A stretch of DNA of 64,000 nt from Temnothorax longispinosus (taxonomy: Eukaryota; Arthropoda; Insecta; Hymenoptera; Formicidae), in assembly GCF_030848805.1 (NCBI RefSeq), contig NC_092358.1:16671138-16735137 (forward strand), read 5' to 3'. Shown here in pieces: positions 1-12,213 of this stretch. Position 1 is the stretch's first letter; each line of letters starts with the position of its first letter. A program made the position numbers and the translations under genes. A model generated the notes under the pieces. It made no database searches and was not told where the DNA came from. It saw only the letters and a list, made by a program, of their open reading frames with translations.

Positions 1-359
1 CGCACATCATCCTGTATATGTTTTTCAAAATGACGCGTCCAATTGTGCATTCTGTACAGGATGCCGCGCCGAATGAGCTGGGTCGTTATTATTTCCAGGT
101 TCGATTGAAAGACTTTGTAAGTCTGCAGGGCTCTGGCTATCGTCGTTCCTTCATTTTAAAGGCGGAGCGCGTCGAACGTTAGGACCTCCTCTATGCGCGC
201 GGTCTGGTGGCGCTGTACATAGTTAGTGGCGTATTGGACGATGTCGCGCAAGTATTGTTGCGCCTCGTATCCGAGACGCCGCACGGTTTTTCAGCCGTCC
301 ACGAAACCGCGGCACACCGCGTACGCCGTGAGGAACCCGGAGTCGAAAGGGCGCGCCAT
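1..359 (-). pseudogene. Decayed reading frame of unknown origin (continues past the window edge)
   Basis: Reading the minus strand from an ATG at 359 gives about 119 codons in one frame down to the window edge, broken only by a TGA at 291-293 and a TAA at 156-158. The translated text has ordinary protein composition on both sides of each stop, with no shift of frame needed, so this looks like a formerly coding sequence that acquired two nonsense changes. The stretch is richer in G+C than the DNA from 450 onward. I do not recognise the family, and no transposase or retroelement motif is visible. It lies on the same strand as the two remnants at 776-1420 and 1675-2160. An old viral insertion or a decayed host gene are both possible. 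Confidence 0.35.
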
Positions 360-521
360 TTTAGTGGCCGTATTGTATACTTGTATACTTGGCTTATCAA
401 GTGGTTTGATACCGTCGGGGACGCGTGGTGCGCCATGTATCCGTAATACATTAAATACTAATACAATTACGTACTAATATAATTATATTTGACCGACGCC
501 TCCTCATTCCAATCAATATTT

Positions 522-759
522 AAAACATGAAGCTCGTAATTCTGTTCTTTGTTTTGCCATGGAGATGTTGAGATACCAAAATTATGAAGTCTTTGTATTA
601 AAAAATCAAAAAATGTCAAATACTACAAACTCTTGTAGCGAAAACATGAAGCTCGTAATTCTGTTCTTTGTTTTGCCATGGAGATGTTGAGATACCAAAA
701 TTATGAAGTCTCTGTATTAAAAAATTAAAAAATGTCAAAAACTACAAACTCGTGTAGCG
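522..759. repeat. Two-copy 119-bp tandem duplication
   Basis: Units 522-640 and 641-759 have the same length and differ at only a few positions. Each begins with aaaacatgaagctcg and ends with a tgtagcg motif. No coding potential is visible in it. It separates the two GC-rich coding remnants on either side. Confidence 0.85.
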
Positions 760-775
760 TAAATTTAGTTAGCGA

Positions 776-1420
776 TTACTTTACAGTACAGGACAATAAC
801 AGATAATACCAGAAATACTCGGGAGTGAAACCCGTGCGGTATCTCTCCAATTTACCGCCAAGTTTGATGGATCCTCTGAAGAGCGACGAAAGCGAGTCAT
901 CGCCGCTGCCGTCAAGTTTTACCATTACGGCGTCGTTCGTGCCGTCGTCGAGCGCTACGTTGTCGGCTCGGTGTATCTGTACAACGTCGACGTGTGGATG
1001 ATTCACGTCGACGATGGAATGGATTTTCTGCGCGACTGTTTTCCTTAGGTGCATGCCATGTTGAAACACGTAACACGCGCTATTTTTATCCAGCATAGTC
1101 TGGCGAAATTTATCGTCGCCAATTCTTGCGACATTAACGTGGAAAATCGCGCGAAGTCTTTTTGCATGACGCTATAGAACCGGTTTACGTCGAATTGTAA
1201 GTATCTCAGGCCGGTCTTGGCCGTTTCGCACGAAGGGTCGAGTTTTTGAGCGGCTCGCGCCACGACGAGCATCACAAACGCCGCCGTGATAGCCGGCAAG
1301 CGACCGTCCTCCGGCATTTCCTGGAAGAACTCGCTCTCGTCGGCGATTTGGAACAAGATATGTAATTCGTGATCGTCGATCACTCCCAAGTGGAACTCGT
1401 ACCACTTTTCGGTGGCATGA
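776..1420 (-). pseudogene. Unidentified protein remnant, two overlapping frames joined by a frameshift
   Basis: Two minus-strand open frames overlap: one runs from beyond 1389 down to 1045, the other from 1096 to 776. The upstream frame is open from about 1420 and reads as a compact globular protein with alternating hydrophobic and acidic stretches. The downstream frame begins within it and continues with a similar texture to a stop at 776. The simplest reading is one protein of about 210 residues carrying a single-base indel near 1060-1095. Base composition is GC-rich compared with the flanks. I recognise no domain, no zinc-finger pattern and no transposase catalytic motif. It may derive from a virus or a host gene; I cannot decide. 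Confidence 0.4.
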
Positions 1421-1439
1421 GCTTTCCTTGGGAAACGCT

Positions 1440-2520
1440 AGGGGTGGTGGTACTGTCGCGCTATCGTCGTCGTCGTCGGGGGGGCAATCGCGCGTTTGGG
1501 AACAACGATCTTTTTGATAAATACTTAATAAGTTTGGTATTTAGGCATTGTTGGATTTTGGGTTTGGCGTAAATTTTTGCAAAACAGTTGCATTTAAAGG
1601 GTTCTATCGTGCGACAGCACATAACGATAGAATCAATGTCCGACGTAGCGACGAGGCCGTTACCGCTTGGTCCGTCAAATCGCTGTCAGTCGCAGCGAGT
1701 TGTCGTCGCCGCTGCTGCTGCTGCTGCTGCTGCTGCTGCGACTTCCATGCATTTCCGCTCTATTTTCTTTGGCAATGTTTACGTGGATACTTTCGTCGTC
1801 GTCGTTCGCCTTTTCTTTCTTCTCCGGCTTCCTTCGTGCACGGAGTTCTTTCTCTGGTTCTTGGCGAAGGCGGACGATCCGGCTGTTCCGCCGCCGGCGC
1901 ACGACGCGGAGGCTCGCGCGACGTTTTTTTCGCGACGGGATAATATTTTTGAAGGAACGACAAGTCTTTCCGCGTTGATCGTTGTTGCTTTTTCGCCGAA
2001 GACGACGACGACGGGATGTCGGTGGTTTTCGACGCCCTGGTTCTCGCGAAAGATCGCGAAATCTCCTCCCGCGCCGAGTTTTTCGCGACAGGATAATATT
2101 TTTGAAGGAATGCTGCTGGCGAAGATGTTGTCTTTTGACGCGTTGGACTTGACGTCTCAAGACTTTGTCGGATGGGGAATCGGGAACTTCTCCGAAATGA
2201 ACCGGAGAATAGTAGGGTTCGAGCAGGGGCGAGGAATCGGGGTACCGGGAACCACGCGGTAGGAAACGGGTAGAGAAGGCGAGTTAAGAGGTGGTTGAAG
2301 GTGAAGAGGTGGGGAAGGTGGTTCCTCCGGCTGAGCGGGTGGAGGCGATGGAGTTCCGAGTCGCGGAAGACCGGCGTTCTCCCGTTCTTAACGGAGGAAC
2401 TCTGATACTAATTTTTTTAGATTTCTTTGCGCTTGCTGGTTCCGATGCCTTTTTTGTTCGAGGATCGTGCGGAGATTCCGTCTTCGAGGGAGTGGAACTT
2501 TCGGGTCCACTAAAATAATT
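1440..2520 (-). other. GC-rich low-complexity block with a basic, serine-rich open frame (1675-2160)
   Basis: The block is dominated by GTC/CGT and GCT trinucleotide runs, the clearest being a GCT run at 1711-1740. On the minus strand 1675-2160 is open for 161 codons. The product would be very arginine- and lysine-rich with a short serine run encoded by the trinucleotide repeat, and it contains a twice-repeated segment around SFKNII followed by SRK, matching a DNA repeat near 1931 and 2085. Low-complexity repeats can keep several frames open by chance, and a 224-codon frame exists on the opposite strand, so I do not call a gene. Its orientation agrees with the remnants at 1-359 and 776-1420. 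Confidence 0.35.
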
Positions 2521-3640
2521 TTATTTATGCAGTGATCGATTTTCTTTAGACCCGCTCGGAAGTATATAAAAAAAGGAAATCATTACGAGCTTAAGGTGAC
2601 AGCGAACCGACCGAGTTCGCGACGAAGACGCCGGGAGTCAAAAGCCGACAAGTCAGCCAGACCCGCGACAACGCCAACGACCGCCGTGAATCCAATGCCT
2701 ACGCCGATCGATCCAAACCCGCGATGATAATAAACTCGTTATACTTAATAAACTCCCGGGGATCCGATAGTTGATAGACCACTTTTAAAATAAAGGGATA
2801 GAAAGGGGAACGATAATCCGGAAAAGGAGAAGAAATACGGGATTTACTACTTGATGACTTGTTGAGCACTCGTGCCTTGTGTGCCTAGGCTCGGATGAGT
2901 TAGAGGGGAGCTTCTGTGGATGCCATTCGATCTTGAGCACAGAGTTTGATTCCGAATTGCAACTAAAGCTTGAGAGATTCTGATACTTGAAGACAGAGTA
3001 GTGGGCTGAAGCTTGGAGAGTAAGACTAAAGCTTGAGAGCCTTGAAAAGACTGAGAAGCTTGAGGGCGAGTGCCGCAATGTCGGGGTTTATTTAGAAAGA
3101 TTTTAGGAATGGAAGGGGTGGATTTTGTTGTGGGATGTGTCTAATTTTTGTTTAGAGGATTTTTTGTTGGCGGGATGTTTCTTACCCAAGAGGTGGATTT
3201 TTGAGTTTTTGCTTATCCTGGGGAGTTAGATACGGTTATTGATTTTTACGGCTGTTTATTGATGAGTCTTCTCGTAAGGCCCCTACTGTCTTTTTGGGGG
3301 TGCAACCCATCGCTTCTTTCAGTGACTCATCTTGTTTTTTCGATTATCGCCGATTTTTTTTTATTAGGCTCTGAGTCCTTTATTTATCTCGCGATCTTGT
3401 TTTTGTGTTAACAGATGATGCATACCTCTCAATCTTAATTGTAGGTTCAATGCAAACAGAAACCTCCGCCACGTGTATTTACAGGCACGTCTTAGGGCTT
3501 GTTCCTGTTTGTCGGAAACATTATACGAGCAATTTTAGAAAGCTCGCTTGATGCAATAAAGATCTTTATCAAACTCTGTCTGAGATTAAGGTCTCTTTGG
3601 CGCGTCGTGTCGCCGGGTTTATAGTTATGGACTAGAAAAA
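2521..3640. repeat. LTR-like fragments (promoter and poly(A) type signals), no gene
   Basis: A TATA-like tatataaaa at 2563, a GC-rich leader, and AATAAA-type signals near 2727 and 2751 look like the core of a retroelement LTR. From about 3080 to 3360 the sequence matches, imperfectly, segments near 15555-15640 and 17790-17870, for example the phrases catcgcttct, gggatgtgt and gactcatcttgtttttt. These are therefore dispersed repeat copies. No element boundaries or target duplications could be assigned. Confidence 0.4.
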
Positions 3641-3656
3641 GCTGACAAAAACCCGA

Positions 3657-3993
3657 TCACGTATGCCCCGTCTCTTGGTAATTCGTCGTCTGGAAGGTCG
3701 CTTTTAGTCGCCTAAGCAAATAGGTAGTTTGATTATGTTCCCTGAATTTTTCTGGATTGGTTGAAATTTCTTTACAAACAATAAACATGTCTCTTATCAT
3801 AACATACGGTGGAGCAGCTCCTTTACGTTTAATGTTTAAAATACAAACTTTTAATGCACAAGTTATTGCTTTCTGATCTATTTCAAGATTATCAATCATT
3901 ATATTTAGATTTGTTAATTTTGATACTGCACGGCTGTAAAAGATGTATTCATTTCCAATTGGTTTTTTTTGTTTAAGCTTATGACCAAATCAT
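3657..3993 (-). CDS. Orphan open frame, about 110 codons, unknown protein
   Basis: The minus strand is open from just after a TGA near 3996 to a stop at 3657. The first ATG in frame is at 3899, giving 80 codons, but the protein-like sequence starts earlier (GNEYIFYSRAV), so the frame may be an internal or terminal exon rather than a whole gene. The product is moderately basic with regular hydrophobic spacing; no transmembrane segment or named motif is seen. It could be a piece of a transposon-encoded protein, since almost everything around it is mobile DNA. The family is not recognised. Confidence 0.3.
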
Positions 3994-4534
3994 TAATCAT
4001 GTTAAATATTAGAAATATCAAAGATTTAGATTTATTTAGTTTTAATTACTTGTGTGGTCTAACTCTTGGTATTGTCACTAAACAGAAAATGGATAAATCA
4101 CCTTTTTTCATATTTTTTACACCTTGTAAAATCTGATCATCATTTGTTAGTATTGAGATTATTTTTCCTAGGAGAATTCCAGGAGGATATCTTTGTATAT
4201 AGTGAAGGAATAACGAAAAGATTATTAACCGTATTGATCATTTTTATTTAACAGCGAAAGAAAAGAACTGATACTTATATGAAACGATGTATAAAATAAA
4301 CGTGGCGGTACGTGAAAGTGATACTGGAAGAATGAGCGGGATAAACGCGCGGGAAGAGACACCGAGCGAAGACAAAAGATGTGTTACGCACATATAATCG
4401 CGCGCGCGCATGAAAACGCATTATGGCGCCCTTACATTAACGCTCTGTCGCAACGCAAGCTTGAAGTTACATATTAATGAATGAAAATACAAACACAGAA
4501 TTTAATACTTAATAGTTAGTAATAATAAACATTT
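3994..4534. other. Gene-free stretch
   Basis: This AT-rich DNA contains a short CG dinucleotide run near 4398-4410. A small open frame at 4066-4251 has no supporting feature. I see no splice-flanked exon, repeat boundary or RNA gene. Confidence 0.5.
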
Positions 4535-4788
4535 CTATAAATTTGTTTCCTGTATAAGAGCTTCCCATCCAATACTCAAACCTAATGCTGATGCCATCTT
4601 CTTTTTGAATATTTCTTGAGATAATATTCTAGCAGTATGCACAGCAGCCCTAGGATATGAGTATTTACTGTCTGTTATAGTGTCATCTGCTTTGGGAAAA
4701 TATACTGCAATTTTATTTTTGCTACTAGTCTCAAATGTCTTATTTTGTCCTTTATATATTGTTTTCATGGTATTACTTTTTTCCATCA
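4535..4788 (-). CDS. Open frame cut by the hAT insertion (unknown protein, C-terminal part)
   Basis: A minus-strand frame of about 90 codons ends with a stop at 4535 and reads as a normal soluble protein segment, ending in SIGWEALIQETNL. Its upstream part runs directly into the terminal repeat of the hAT element that starts at 4797. Beyond the element, at 9426, the same frame can be followed for about seven more codons before a stop, so the true upstream exon boundary is unclear. I infer that the hAT element landed in, or next to, a pre-existing coding exon. The protein family is not recognised and the gene may itself belong to a repeat. Confidence 0.35.
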
Positions 4789-4796
4789 ATCGCAAA

Positions 4797-7700
4797 TAGG
4801 GTTTTAAAGAGCGCGAAAAAAACATGAAAAATAAAAAAAAAGTTTTTTTCTGGCTTTTTTTCTTGCCAATTTTTCCGATTTAAAAAATATAAATTTTTTT
4901 TTTGTAGATTTTTGGTTTAATGTATTTTGTCTTATCAAGATTTAATTTTTGCATTTGAGTTCAGCAGACTAGACTATTGTAGAGTCTATCATTATCCTGA
5001 GAACGATTAATTAAAGGTAAAAATAGGTAGTTATAACATGTGTAAAACAACAGAACATAGAACAGACTTAGAAGTTGACTTCAACTATTTATTTCTTATA
5101 GTAAAAATAATAAAATATTGATGAAATAAACAAAAGAAACAATACTTGTCACAAACTTTGAAAATACGTATGCATTACATACATATGGTTAACAAAATAA
5201 AAATAATACTCTTGTGACTTAGACATCAATACTATCAATAGCATCATATATAACTTTGGCAATACTGAGTACTGGGGTACTGGTCCACTTAACTATGTTA
5301 TTTCTTCGATATCTGAGGAGATACAAAGCCGAGGACATAAATACATGAGACGAGAAGGACGATTATTGCGTGCAAATAAGGACATTTATCTTCTACAACT
5401 TACCGCTGCTTCCGCTTTACTTTTATTTTCTTTCTCTTTTTAAATAATGTTTTCTGCCTCTCTTGGTAAAAAATCGCCATCAAAATATGGCGTCGAAAGC
5501 CAACTATCTTCCATGGCTTGTTCTAAGATGTCCTGCATACAAAAGTTTCATTTGTATTTCTGTCTCAAAATAGAAAAATGCATGCGCAAAAAGTGCATGT
5601 AAAAAAAATGTCTGCAAATCCTATGTTTAGTGCTATAAATGTAACAAAAAATGTCTAGCTTTACCGCACACATTAATTTAAGTCTCGTTTGACACCGATA
5701 CGATATCGCGACACAACGGAAACAAAAGAAACTACTTTAAAAATCCACGAAATGCATTTTTCTACTAACCTTATAATCGAATACAGTTTTTTCGTCCACT
5801 CTTTTATTCAACATTTGCTTGTACTACTTCTGCAATCTCTCAGACTCTTTTATTTTTTGTTCTGCCGGATGACAGTAAAATATATAATTTTGTCCTTCGG
5901 CAGGTAGACAAGCCCAATTGTGAATTCTTGTGTACCTGTAATTTTACATTTTCCTTGTTTTATTATTATTATTTGTTCAAGAGCGCGCGGTGGCGCGAGA
6001 TAGCGCGAGGTGGAAGACGACCACAAGAAAGACACAGCACGTGACACGAAAAATAAAGTTTAACAATGTCTATATTTCTGAATATCTACAAGTATGTACA
6101 CTGGTTCCCTTTCAGGAAAAAGCCGCAAGCGATAGCGAGCACAAGCGTCCGCGTGGCAAGACGGCGAAAGCAAGCGCGCACAAAGTAGCGGTAAAGCGGT
6201 GTAGCACAGCGGTCGTGTAGAAAATTGCGAGGCGATAAGCGAGCGTAAAGCCGAAAAGCGGATAAGCTCTTCCGCGGCGCAGCGGCGGTCTTTTATCGTT
6301 TCGGAGACGAGCCTCCCTCCAGGCTAATTGCCGATAATTTCGGGGAGGTGATTGGCCACCGGCGGCCTACGTCACCGTTTCAAGTGACGACCCGAGAAGA
6401 TTGTTACATATTTGCGCTCGCTTTGTTTGTAGCATGAATCTTTCTATTGTGTGAGAGTGGTGGCTTGACTTTGTTTGTGCCCTCTGTCAGCTGAGGCTAT
6501 GTTTGCAAGCAATTAGCGAACTTTCCAGAACGCGAGCGATAGAAAGATCCATGCTATAATGCTGAACATTAACGTCGAGGAATTTAATGTTGACGAGGCT
6601 GCTTGAAAAGCGATTGCGATACCGCGTTGGATATTTTATCCTTTTGATTGCTAAAATGCATATGAGTTGCGATGACTTTACATTTACTTCCTGAAAATTA
6701 CGAGATTTTCTGTGGTGATGTTGCATGATTTCAAACATTATTTTTAATATACAAAATTTATACTTTAATAACCAGCGACATTTGGTTTTTACTATCATAA
6801 TCAGTGGGAATATTTACGGGAATCTTACCCACTGAGTTATCAGTCATCAGACGTATACTCTGAGGTCTCTGAGTCTGAATCTGACCAATCACTCTTTGAT
6901 AGTGGAAGCTCCAAATTCAAATTCCTATGCTCCTCGTCCAAAGAAACATCACTAGCACTTTCCACATTTGGATTTAAGTTCTTAACTTTTTTAGGCAACA
7001 ATGCATTTGCAGCGTACTAAACGGCGTACTGAACTTAATTAATAGCTTTGAGCTTTTCTACCCTCTCATTCTTAAGTCTATTCCTTTTTTTGGTATGAAT
7101 AGAGCCTTGAATGGACCAGTTTCTTTCACAGCCAGCCTATGTAGGAGGGATAGAAAGTAAACGAGAAGCCAGGGGTTTCAATGGTTGGGTTGCACATAAG
7201 CCTCCCCACCACACAGTAGGCTCTGAAGTAAATCCGCTGATTCCCATAAATATTCCCTGTGGTAAAACCTTGTACCAGTTCTATAAGCAGCAAGGTCTGC
7301 CATCAAGGAAGCTTTATCGAGACCAAGATGTATACATTGTTTACTTATGAAATCCATTGCTGAATGAATTTCGAAACTGTTCAATTTTTTCCTCTTAAAA
7401 CGAGGGTCAAGTAAATTTGCTGCAAAATGGACCTCTAAATTGCAGTGATACAATCTTTCTGTAATTGCTTTTTGTACAGCTTCTTGTTCATTATGATCAA
7501 GTGGAGTAGATGGCAATAAATCTTGCGTACTTTTACGCACATTGGAAGTTACTTCTGGGACAAGTGACAATATAGCTGTATCGCCCTCAACTTTTTTGAT
7601 TGCAGTATGCAAAGAAGCTAAAAAGTCATGTACAATCTTGACCGTGTCCCAAAACTCTTCATCATCTAAAACATTAGATCGGACATATCTAGGAATACAA

Positions 7701-9417
7701 TCTTTCAGTTGTTCACATATCACAGTTTGTTGTAACGCAGACTTATTAACTATAGTAGTGATTCTAAACATATCACAATATAACACCAACGAGTCTTGGG
7801 TGGAAGTTTCAGAGTTATGCCTTGATTTTATGCCTTGATCAGCTTGTTTGCTCTGAAAAGTAGCCAACACAACTGTTTTTTTCTTTACAGTTTTAATCAC
7901 ACTTTTTACTTGTTTCTAAAATGATGACAGAGATGGTTGCTTCATGATGTCATTTAACAGCAAATTAAGAGAATGAGCACTACAAGCAACTGCGCATATA
8001 TGAGGAAATTTCTCTAAAACTAAATACCAAGCTGCTTTCATTATTGCAGCATTGTCTGTTATCAAGACGAAAAATTTTTTGGGGTTAATATCATAGTTAG
8101 TCTCACAGTCTTCAATAACTTGGATTAGTTCTTTACTAATAAAAGCAAAATTTTCCTTTTTCTGGCCAGGGTTAATATTTTTTATAAAAACTATAGCAGG
8201 AGTTGATATTAAGAAATTTACAATACCCTCAGCCCTAACGTTAGACCACCCATCAGTCATCAAACCACACATCAAGGCACACTGCTGACTTCAGTTTATT
8301 TGAAGCACTTGTCATAACCCTGCTGTATTCTGCATTAAGTAAAGGCGTTCCAAACTCAAAAGAAGTAGGAAGAGAATAACTAAATCTAAGTTCATGAAAA
8401 GCTGCTTGCCAGTAGGGATTGCTAAACATAGTGAGAGGTGCTGAAGTTACACACATGGCCCGTGCCAAGAGCTCGTCAATTTTTTTTTCTTTTCTAAAGG
8501 AGTCTTTTCTATAAATGAGATTATAGAACTTTGGCTTGACATTACTGAGTGTTTATGAGATACTACTTGGTTCCCATTAGATGAAGATGAAGTACCAGAG
8601 TGCTTGTCACTTTCTGCTTGAGGGTCATCAATAATAATAATGTCACTTCTGTCACTCTTACTATGTTTCCTTTTCTTATTTTTTGATGCCTTTTTTAGTG
8701 AATCAATAGCTCTCTGTTTAATATCTTCCGGACAGATTGAGCACTGCTATGCCAAATGCCAACCATTTATCCTCGTTGCATTCGGAAATGAATAAGATAC
8801 ATATTGCAGTATTTGCATAATACAGTCTTCTTTTTCTTCCCTGTGCCATCACATTGTCCTTCGATGATTTTAAACTCTAGCCACACCTTGTCTTTCTTCG
8901 GGCCCATAATTAAATTCTGAAAAATAGAATTGTCACATTAGTCACCTAACCTAGCAATTTGTCATGTATGTGGACTGTTACAACTTTATAACGGGCATAC
9001 AACCGTAAATAAACAATAAAAGTTTCTCCACAACACAATGTTTCAATACATCATAATTAAAGGGTGAAACTTACGTAATTCTTGTGAAAACCTCAATAAA
9101 TTCCGGCTTCTCAACTTCTAGCCGCCTTGCGGTGCCTTCCCGGCGTATTGTTGTTTGTTTCTTGCAATGCGCGAGCTTCACATTGGGTCTGTTCTGCAGT
9201 GCAGCTGAAAAGAACAGACCCTTTGTGTGTGTTTCACCGCTAGGAGCGGCACTTGTGCATCCCAGCGCTTCGTGTTGCCTCGCGCGGCTCGCGCCACCAA
9301 TTCAAACGCAATTACGGCTAAAAATTATATTTTTCCGTTTTTTTTTAAAGAAAAAACCCGGTTTTTTTCCGTGGTTTTTTTCACAAAATATATTTTTCCT
9401 GCTTTTTTAGAACCCTA
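4797..9417 (-). mobile_element. hAT-superfamily DNA transposon, full length with 8-bp target duplication
   Basis: The left end begins TAGGGTTTTAAA and the right end, read inward on the minus strand, begins TAGGGTTCTAAA; the ends are AT-rich imperfect inverted repeats. The 8 bases atcgcaaa occur immediately outside both ends (4789-4796 and 9418-9425), the duplication length expected for hAT insertions. The interior encodes a decayed hAT transposase on the minus strand (7035-8907). The remainder (about 4.9-7.0 kb and 8.95-9.4 kb) has no other gene. A GC-richer patch at 5980-6470 is probably part of the element or an older nested repeat. Confidence 0.85.
7035..8907 (-). pseudogene. hAT transposase (BED zinc finger, DUF659-type core, C-terminal dimerisation motif), degenerate
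   Basis: The frame starts with ATG at 8907 and opens with a BED-type zinc finger (VWLEF, then CKYCN) that is cut by a TAA just before the second half of the finger. The linker, with an acidic and serine-rich stretch, continues to about 8480, where a run of nine A's carries a frameshift. The core follows at 8275-7916 with the motifs MTDGWSN and ITDNAA, containing the aspartates expected of hAT catalytic domains, and then SAHSLNLLL. The next block is 7900-7178. The last piece, in another frame with a TAG before it, carries CERNWS and KKRNRL, the hallmark of the hAT dimerisation region. At least four breaks make it non-functional. The product would have cut and inserted the element ending at 4797 and 9417. 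Confidence 0.85.
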
Positions 9418-10500
9418 ATCGCAAACCTAACTCTAATTTTTCTTATCTATGAATATTATTAATATCATAAAATCTGTTTAAATCATCATCTGCTGTAATT
9501 TGATATATCATCCGAAAACCCGGTGTAACGTCGATGTTATCGTCCGAGTTGTGTCGAGTGTTTTTTCTTTTTTCTATAATGTGATGTGGGATCTTACTTT
9601 TCTTTGCTAGCTCTCTAGACGGTCGTTATTCCAGTCTCAACATTGTATGTATTCTGAGATTCGTAGTGAAATCGGTCCATGATTATAGATAAATTATCGA
9701 AAAATTTATTTACATTTATTTTATTGAAATTCATAGCTCGGGAATGTGCGTAAAAAGAGTTCTGAATTCCGCCTTAAAAAGGTTGTAAGCCAGTGTTACG
9801 TCACGGTTTGAATAAAAATTAGAGATGATGCCAACCACGATATAACATAGTTATTTTCTCCTTTTAGCACTACCTCGGCGTATTGAAAAGAAGCCTTTTC
9901 TTTTATTATTTCGGGGAAGTCTGCACACACCGATTATATCCCAGGACTGGCGAGAGGTGTCGTTATTAGAACGGTGCGTGGAAAGGATGGGGAGTAAATA
10001 TCTTATTCTGTAGGGTACAACAGTTTATTAAGCAGAAATAACTTGGAAACACCTTATTTATTTCATATATTTATTTATTTGATAGCCGGAAACCGGCTGT
10101 GATTTACGGGAATTGAAGGAAAGTAATAATAAGGTAATTCGAGAAAATGTCCAAAAAGTCATGAACTATTATTGAGTTTACTAGCTTTGTATAGTGTTTA
10201 TTTTAATTAAGTACGCATGCGACGGAAAAGGTAAATTGATGGTTGGATTGGATTTATAACACTTGTGTTTGAATTTAGTAATTAATCTGATATACAATCT
10301 TCACAAATTTTGGGAATTAAAGAGGGATTACAATTTTATTTTTCGCTCAGATATATTAATAACGTATGTTTAGTTTACTATCGCTATGCTGGTTTCCTTG
10401 TAGGAGAAATCCCCTCGTGAAATCGTCAATGACTATTCGTCAAGTCTAGCAAGTCAGCCGGCGCAGTTCTCAGGCAATCTCAGGAAACAGGCCCACTGAA
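9418..10500. other. Gene-free stretch right of the hAT element
   Basis: After the target duplication at 9418-9425 the DNA is AT-rich with no open frame worth calling. No boundary, tandem repeat or RNA gene was recognised. Confidence 0.4.
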
Positions 10501-11000
10501 ATTAGTATGATGGATTGAAAGAACGATTGAAAGTACGATCGAGAATAAAACTTGAAGGATTAGAAAAATAATTAATTGTTCCGGCTGAGTACGCGGTTTT
10601 TATATGGCAACTTTGAACGCTAGCCGAATTTGCTGTGTTGCGATTTGTTGGTAGGCGAATAGAGGGGCAATTTTGGGAGGTTTCTCCAGCTGTCATTGGT
10701 TAAAATTATCTAACTTGCAGAGGATTCCGAGGACACTTAGATCATTCGGCAAATATTTGCGACTGGTAACCTGAGTATTTTTCTCGCGTTATCAGTTGGA
10801 CGCTTCGTTGCCGAAGATGAAACCAGATCTTTTTCTGTTCTTTGATTTCTGCCGATATTTCCGACGCTGCCGAGTTGTGCTTAAATTACTATCTATTGTA
10901 TGGTAAGTTTCGGCAGAAGGCGATTGCGACGTCCGAGTTACTTGATTCCTTTATAGATAAATAGAATTAAGATCGAGACAGAGGCAAATGTTTTAAAATG
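10501..11000. repeat. Dispersed repeat, copy A (LTR-like)
   Basis: This segment aligns by eye with 36061-36510 in the same orientation over at least 400 bp, with shared phrases such as gaatagaggggca, gttatcaa/gttggacg and gacgtccgagtta. Both copies are diverged. The GC-poor promoter-like start and the length suggest a solo LTR or LTR fragment, but no clean ends are visible. Confidence 0.65.
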
Positions 11001-12213
11001 AAAGACAATTAATAAATGATCAATTTTGAAGGAAATTTTGGAAAGAATGCGTGACGTCACACCAGTTTATACTAGCAAGCTCGGTTTTATTCCATTTTTC
11101 GGGCTATTTCAATTTAGTTTGGCTAGCAAACTGGATAGACAGATCTTTCGCAGATTTTTCGTGCTTAGTCCAAAATATAGGTTAACTGAAGTTTTTCAGT
11201 AAGTTTTGGGCAAATTGTTTTTTCTGTTTTTTATTAAATACTCTATTGTGAGGATTGTGTACCCTACTTGTAATACTTTTTTTTACGTAATGCGCTTACG
11301 AAATGGTTAAGCATAACGTGGCACATATCATATGAAGGGATACTGTGTCTAGCTTGGTGTCTAGTCGTCAAGAAACTTCATCTGGTTATACAAACCCTAT
11401 TTTCGGAATTTTGGAGTGTACGAGCTACGTAGATGTGTGTATAAGGTGGGGTGAGAGAGCGATACTTAATGAGGGAGATTTAGTATATGTCAATTATATA
11501 ATTATAATAGAACAGTTGGTTCATACAAAGGTGCGCATGGTATGCAGCACAAAGTTATGATACATATTGTCATATGAATAAACATTCAACTCAATATAAA
11601 CATGAATCACATTTGAGATATAGGATCTAATCTGAAATTATAATGGCTTAACCCTATTCAGCTGCAAGGGCGTAAATCAAGCAGCAGTGATATGCAGAAT
11701 CATTCTGCATATCACTCAATTCCATTAAACATTATTAAAGATGAAAACTTGTTAAACTCGAAGGACTATGAAATAAACTTAGTTCAGGCAACGTAGGCGA
11801 AAACCATGCGTTATTTGGAAATTTGTTCTCGAAGAATGAATTCACTTGAAACCTTTTGAAAAGTGTTTTTCTACCATTAAATGGAAAAGTTTACCTATTT
11901 ATTTCATGTGCTCTTACTTATTTTTGGAAAAAAACGAAAAAACCGATTTTTTTAAGAAAAATGTGAAAAACTGATTATAATTTTAAAAATGTTAAATGTA
12001 TAATTATATGAAATTCATAGGTAATGTGTTTTCAAGGTTGCTGAATACGAATCTGAAGTAAAATTTTCAACATTATAAAATGGCGACTCAAAAAGGCGGG
12101 TAAAAAGCACTTCCAACAATTACGGAGACTGTTCTGTGGGAAGGCGCTTCGCAAACTGATTTCCTTTTGTTAAACTCAAAAATATATGTGAACGATTCTT
12201 AAAACAAAAGAAT
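11001..12213. other. Gene-free stretch with a short local duplication
   Basis: A small open frame at 11345-11560 has no recognisable features. The phrase gatatgcagaatcattctgcatatc near 11690-11716 is a short palindrome. Around 12030-12110 the sequence resembles 35100-35190 (both contain a gaatcc/gaatac, then aaaatggcg, then ggcgggt pattern), so this is probably part of a dispersed repeat. Confidence 0.4.

Noticed and set aside
1588..2262. 224-codon plus-strand open frame across the GCT repeats
   Set aside because: It is held open by trinucleotide repeats, its alanine run comes from the repeat, and opposite-strand frames are equally long.
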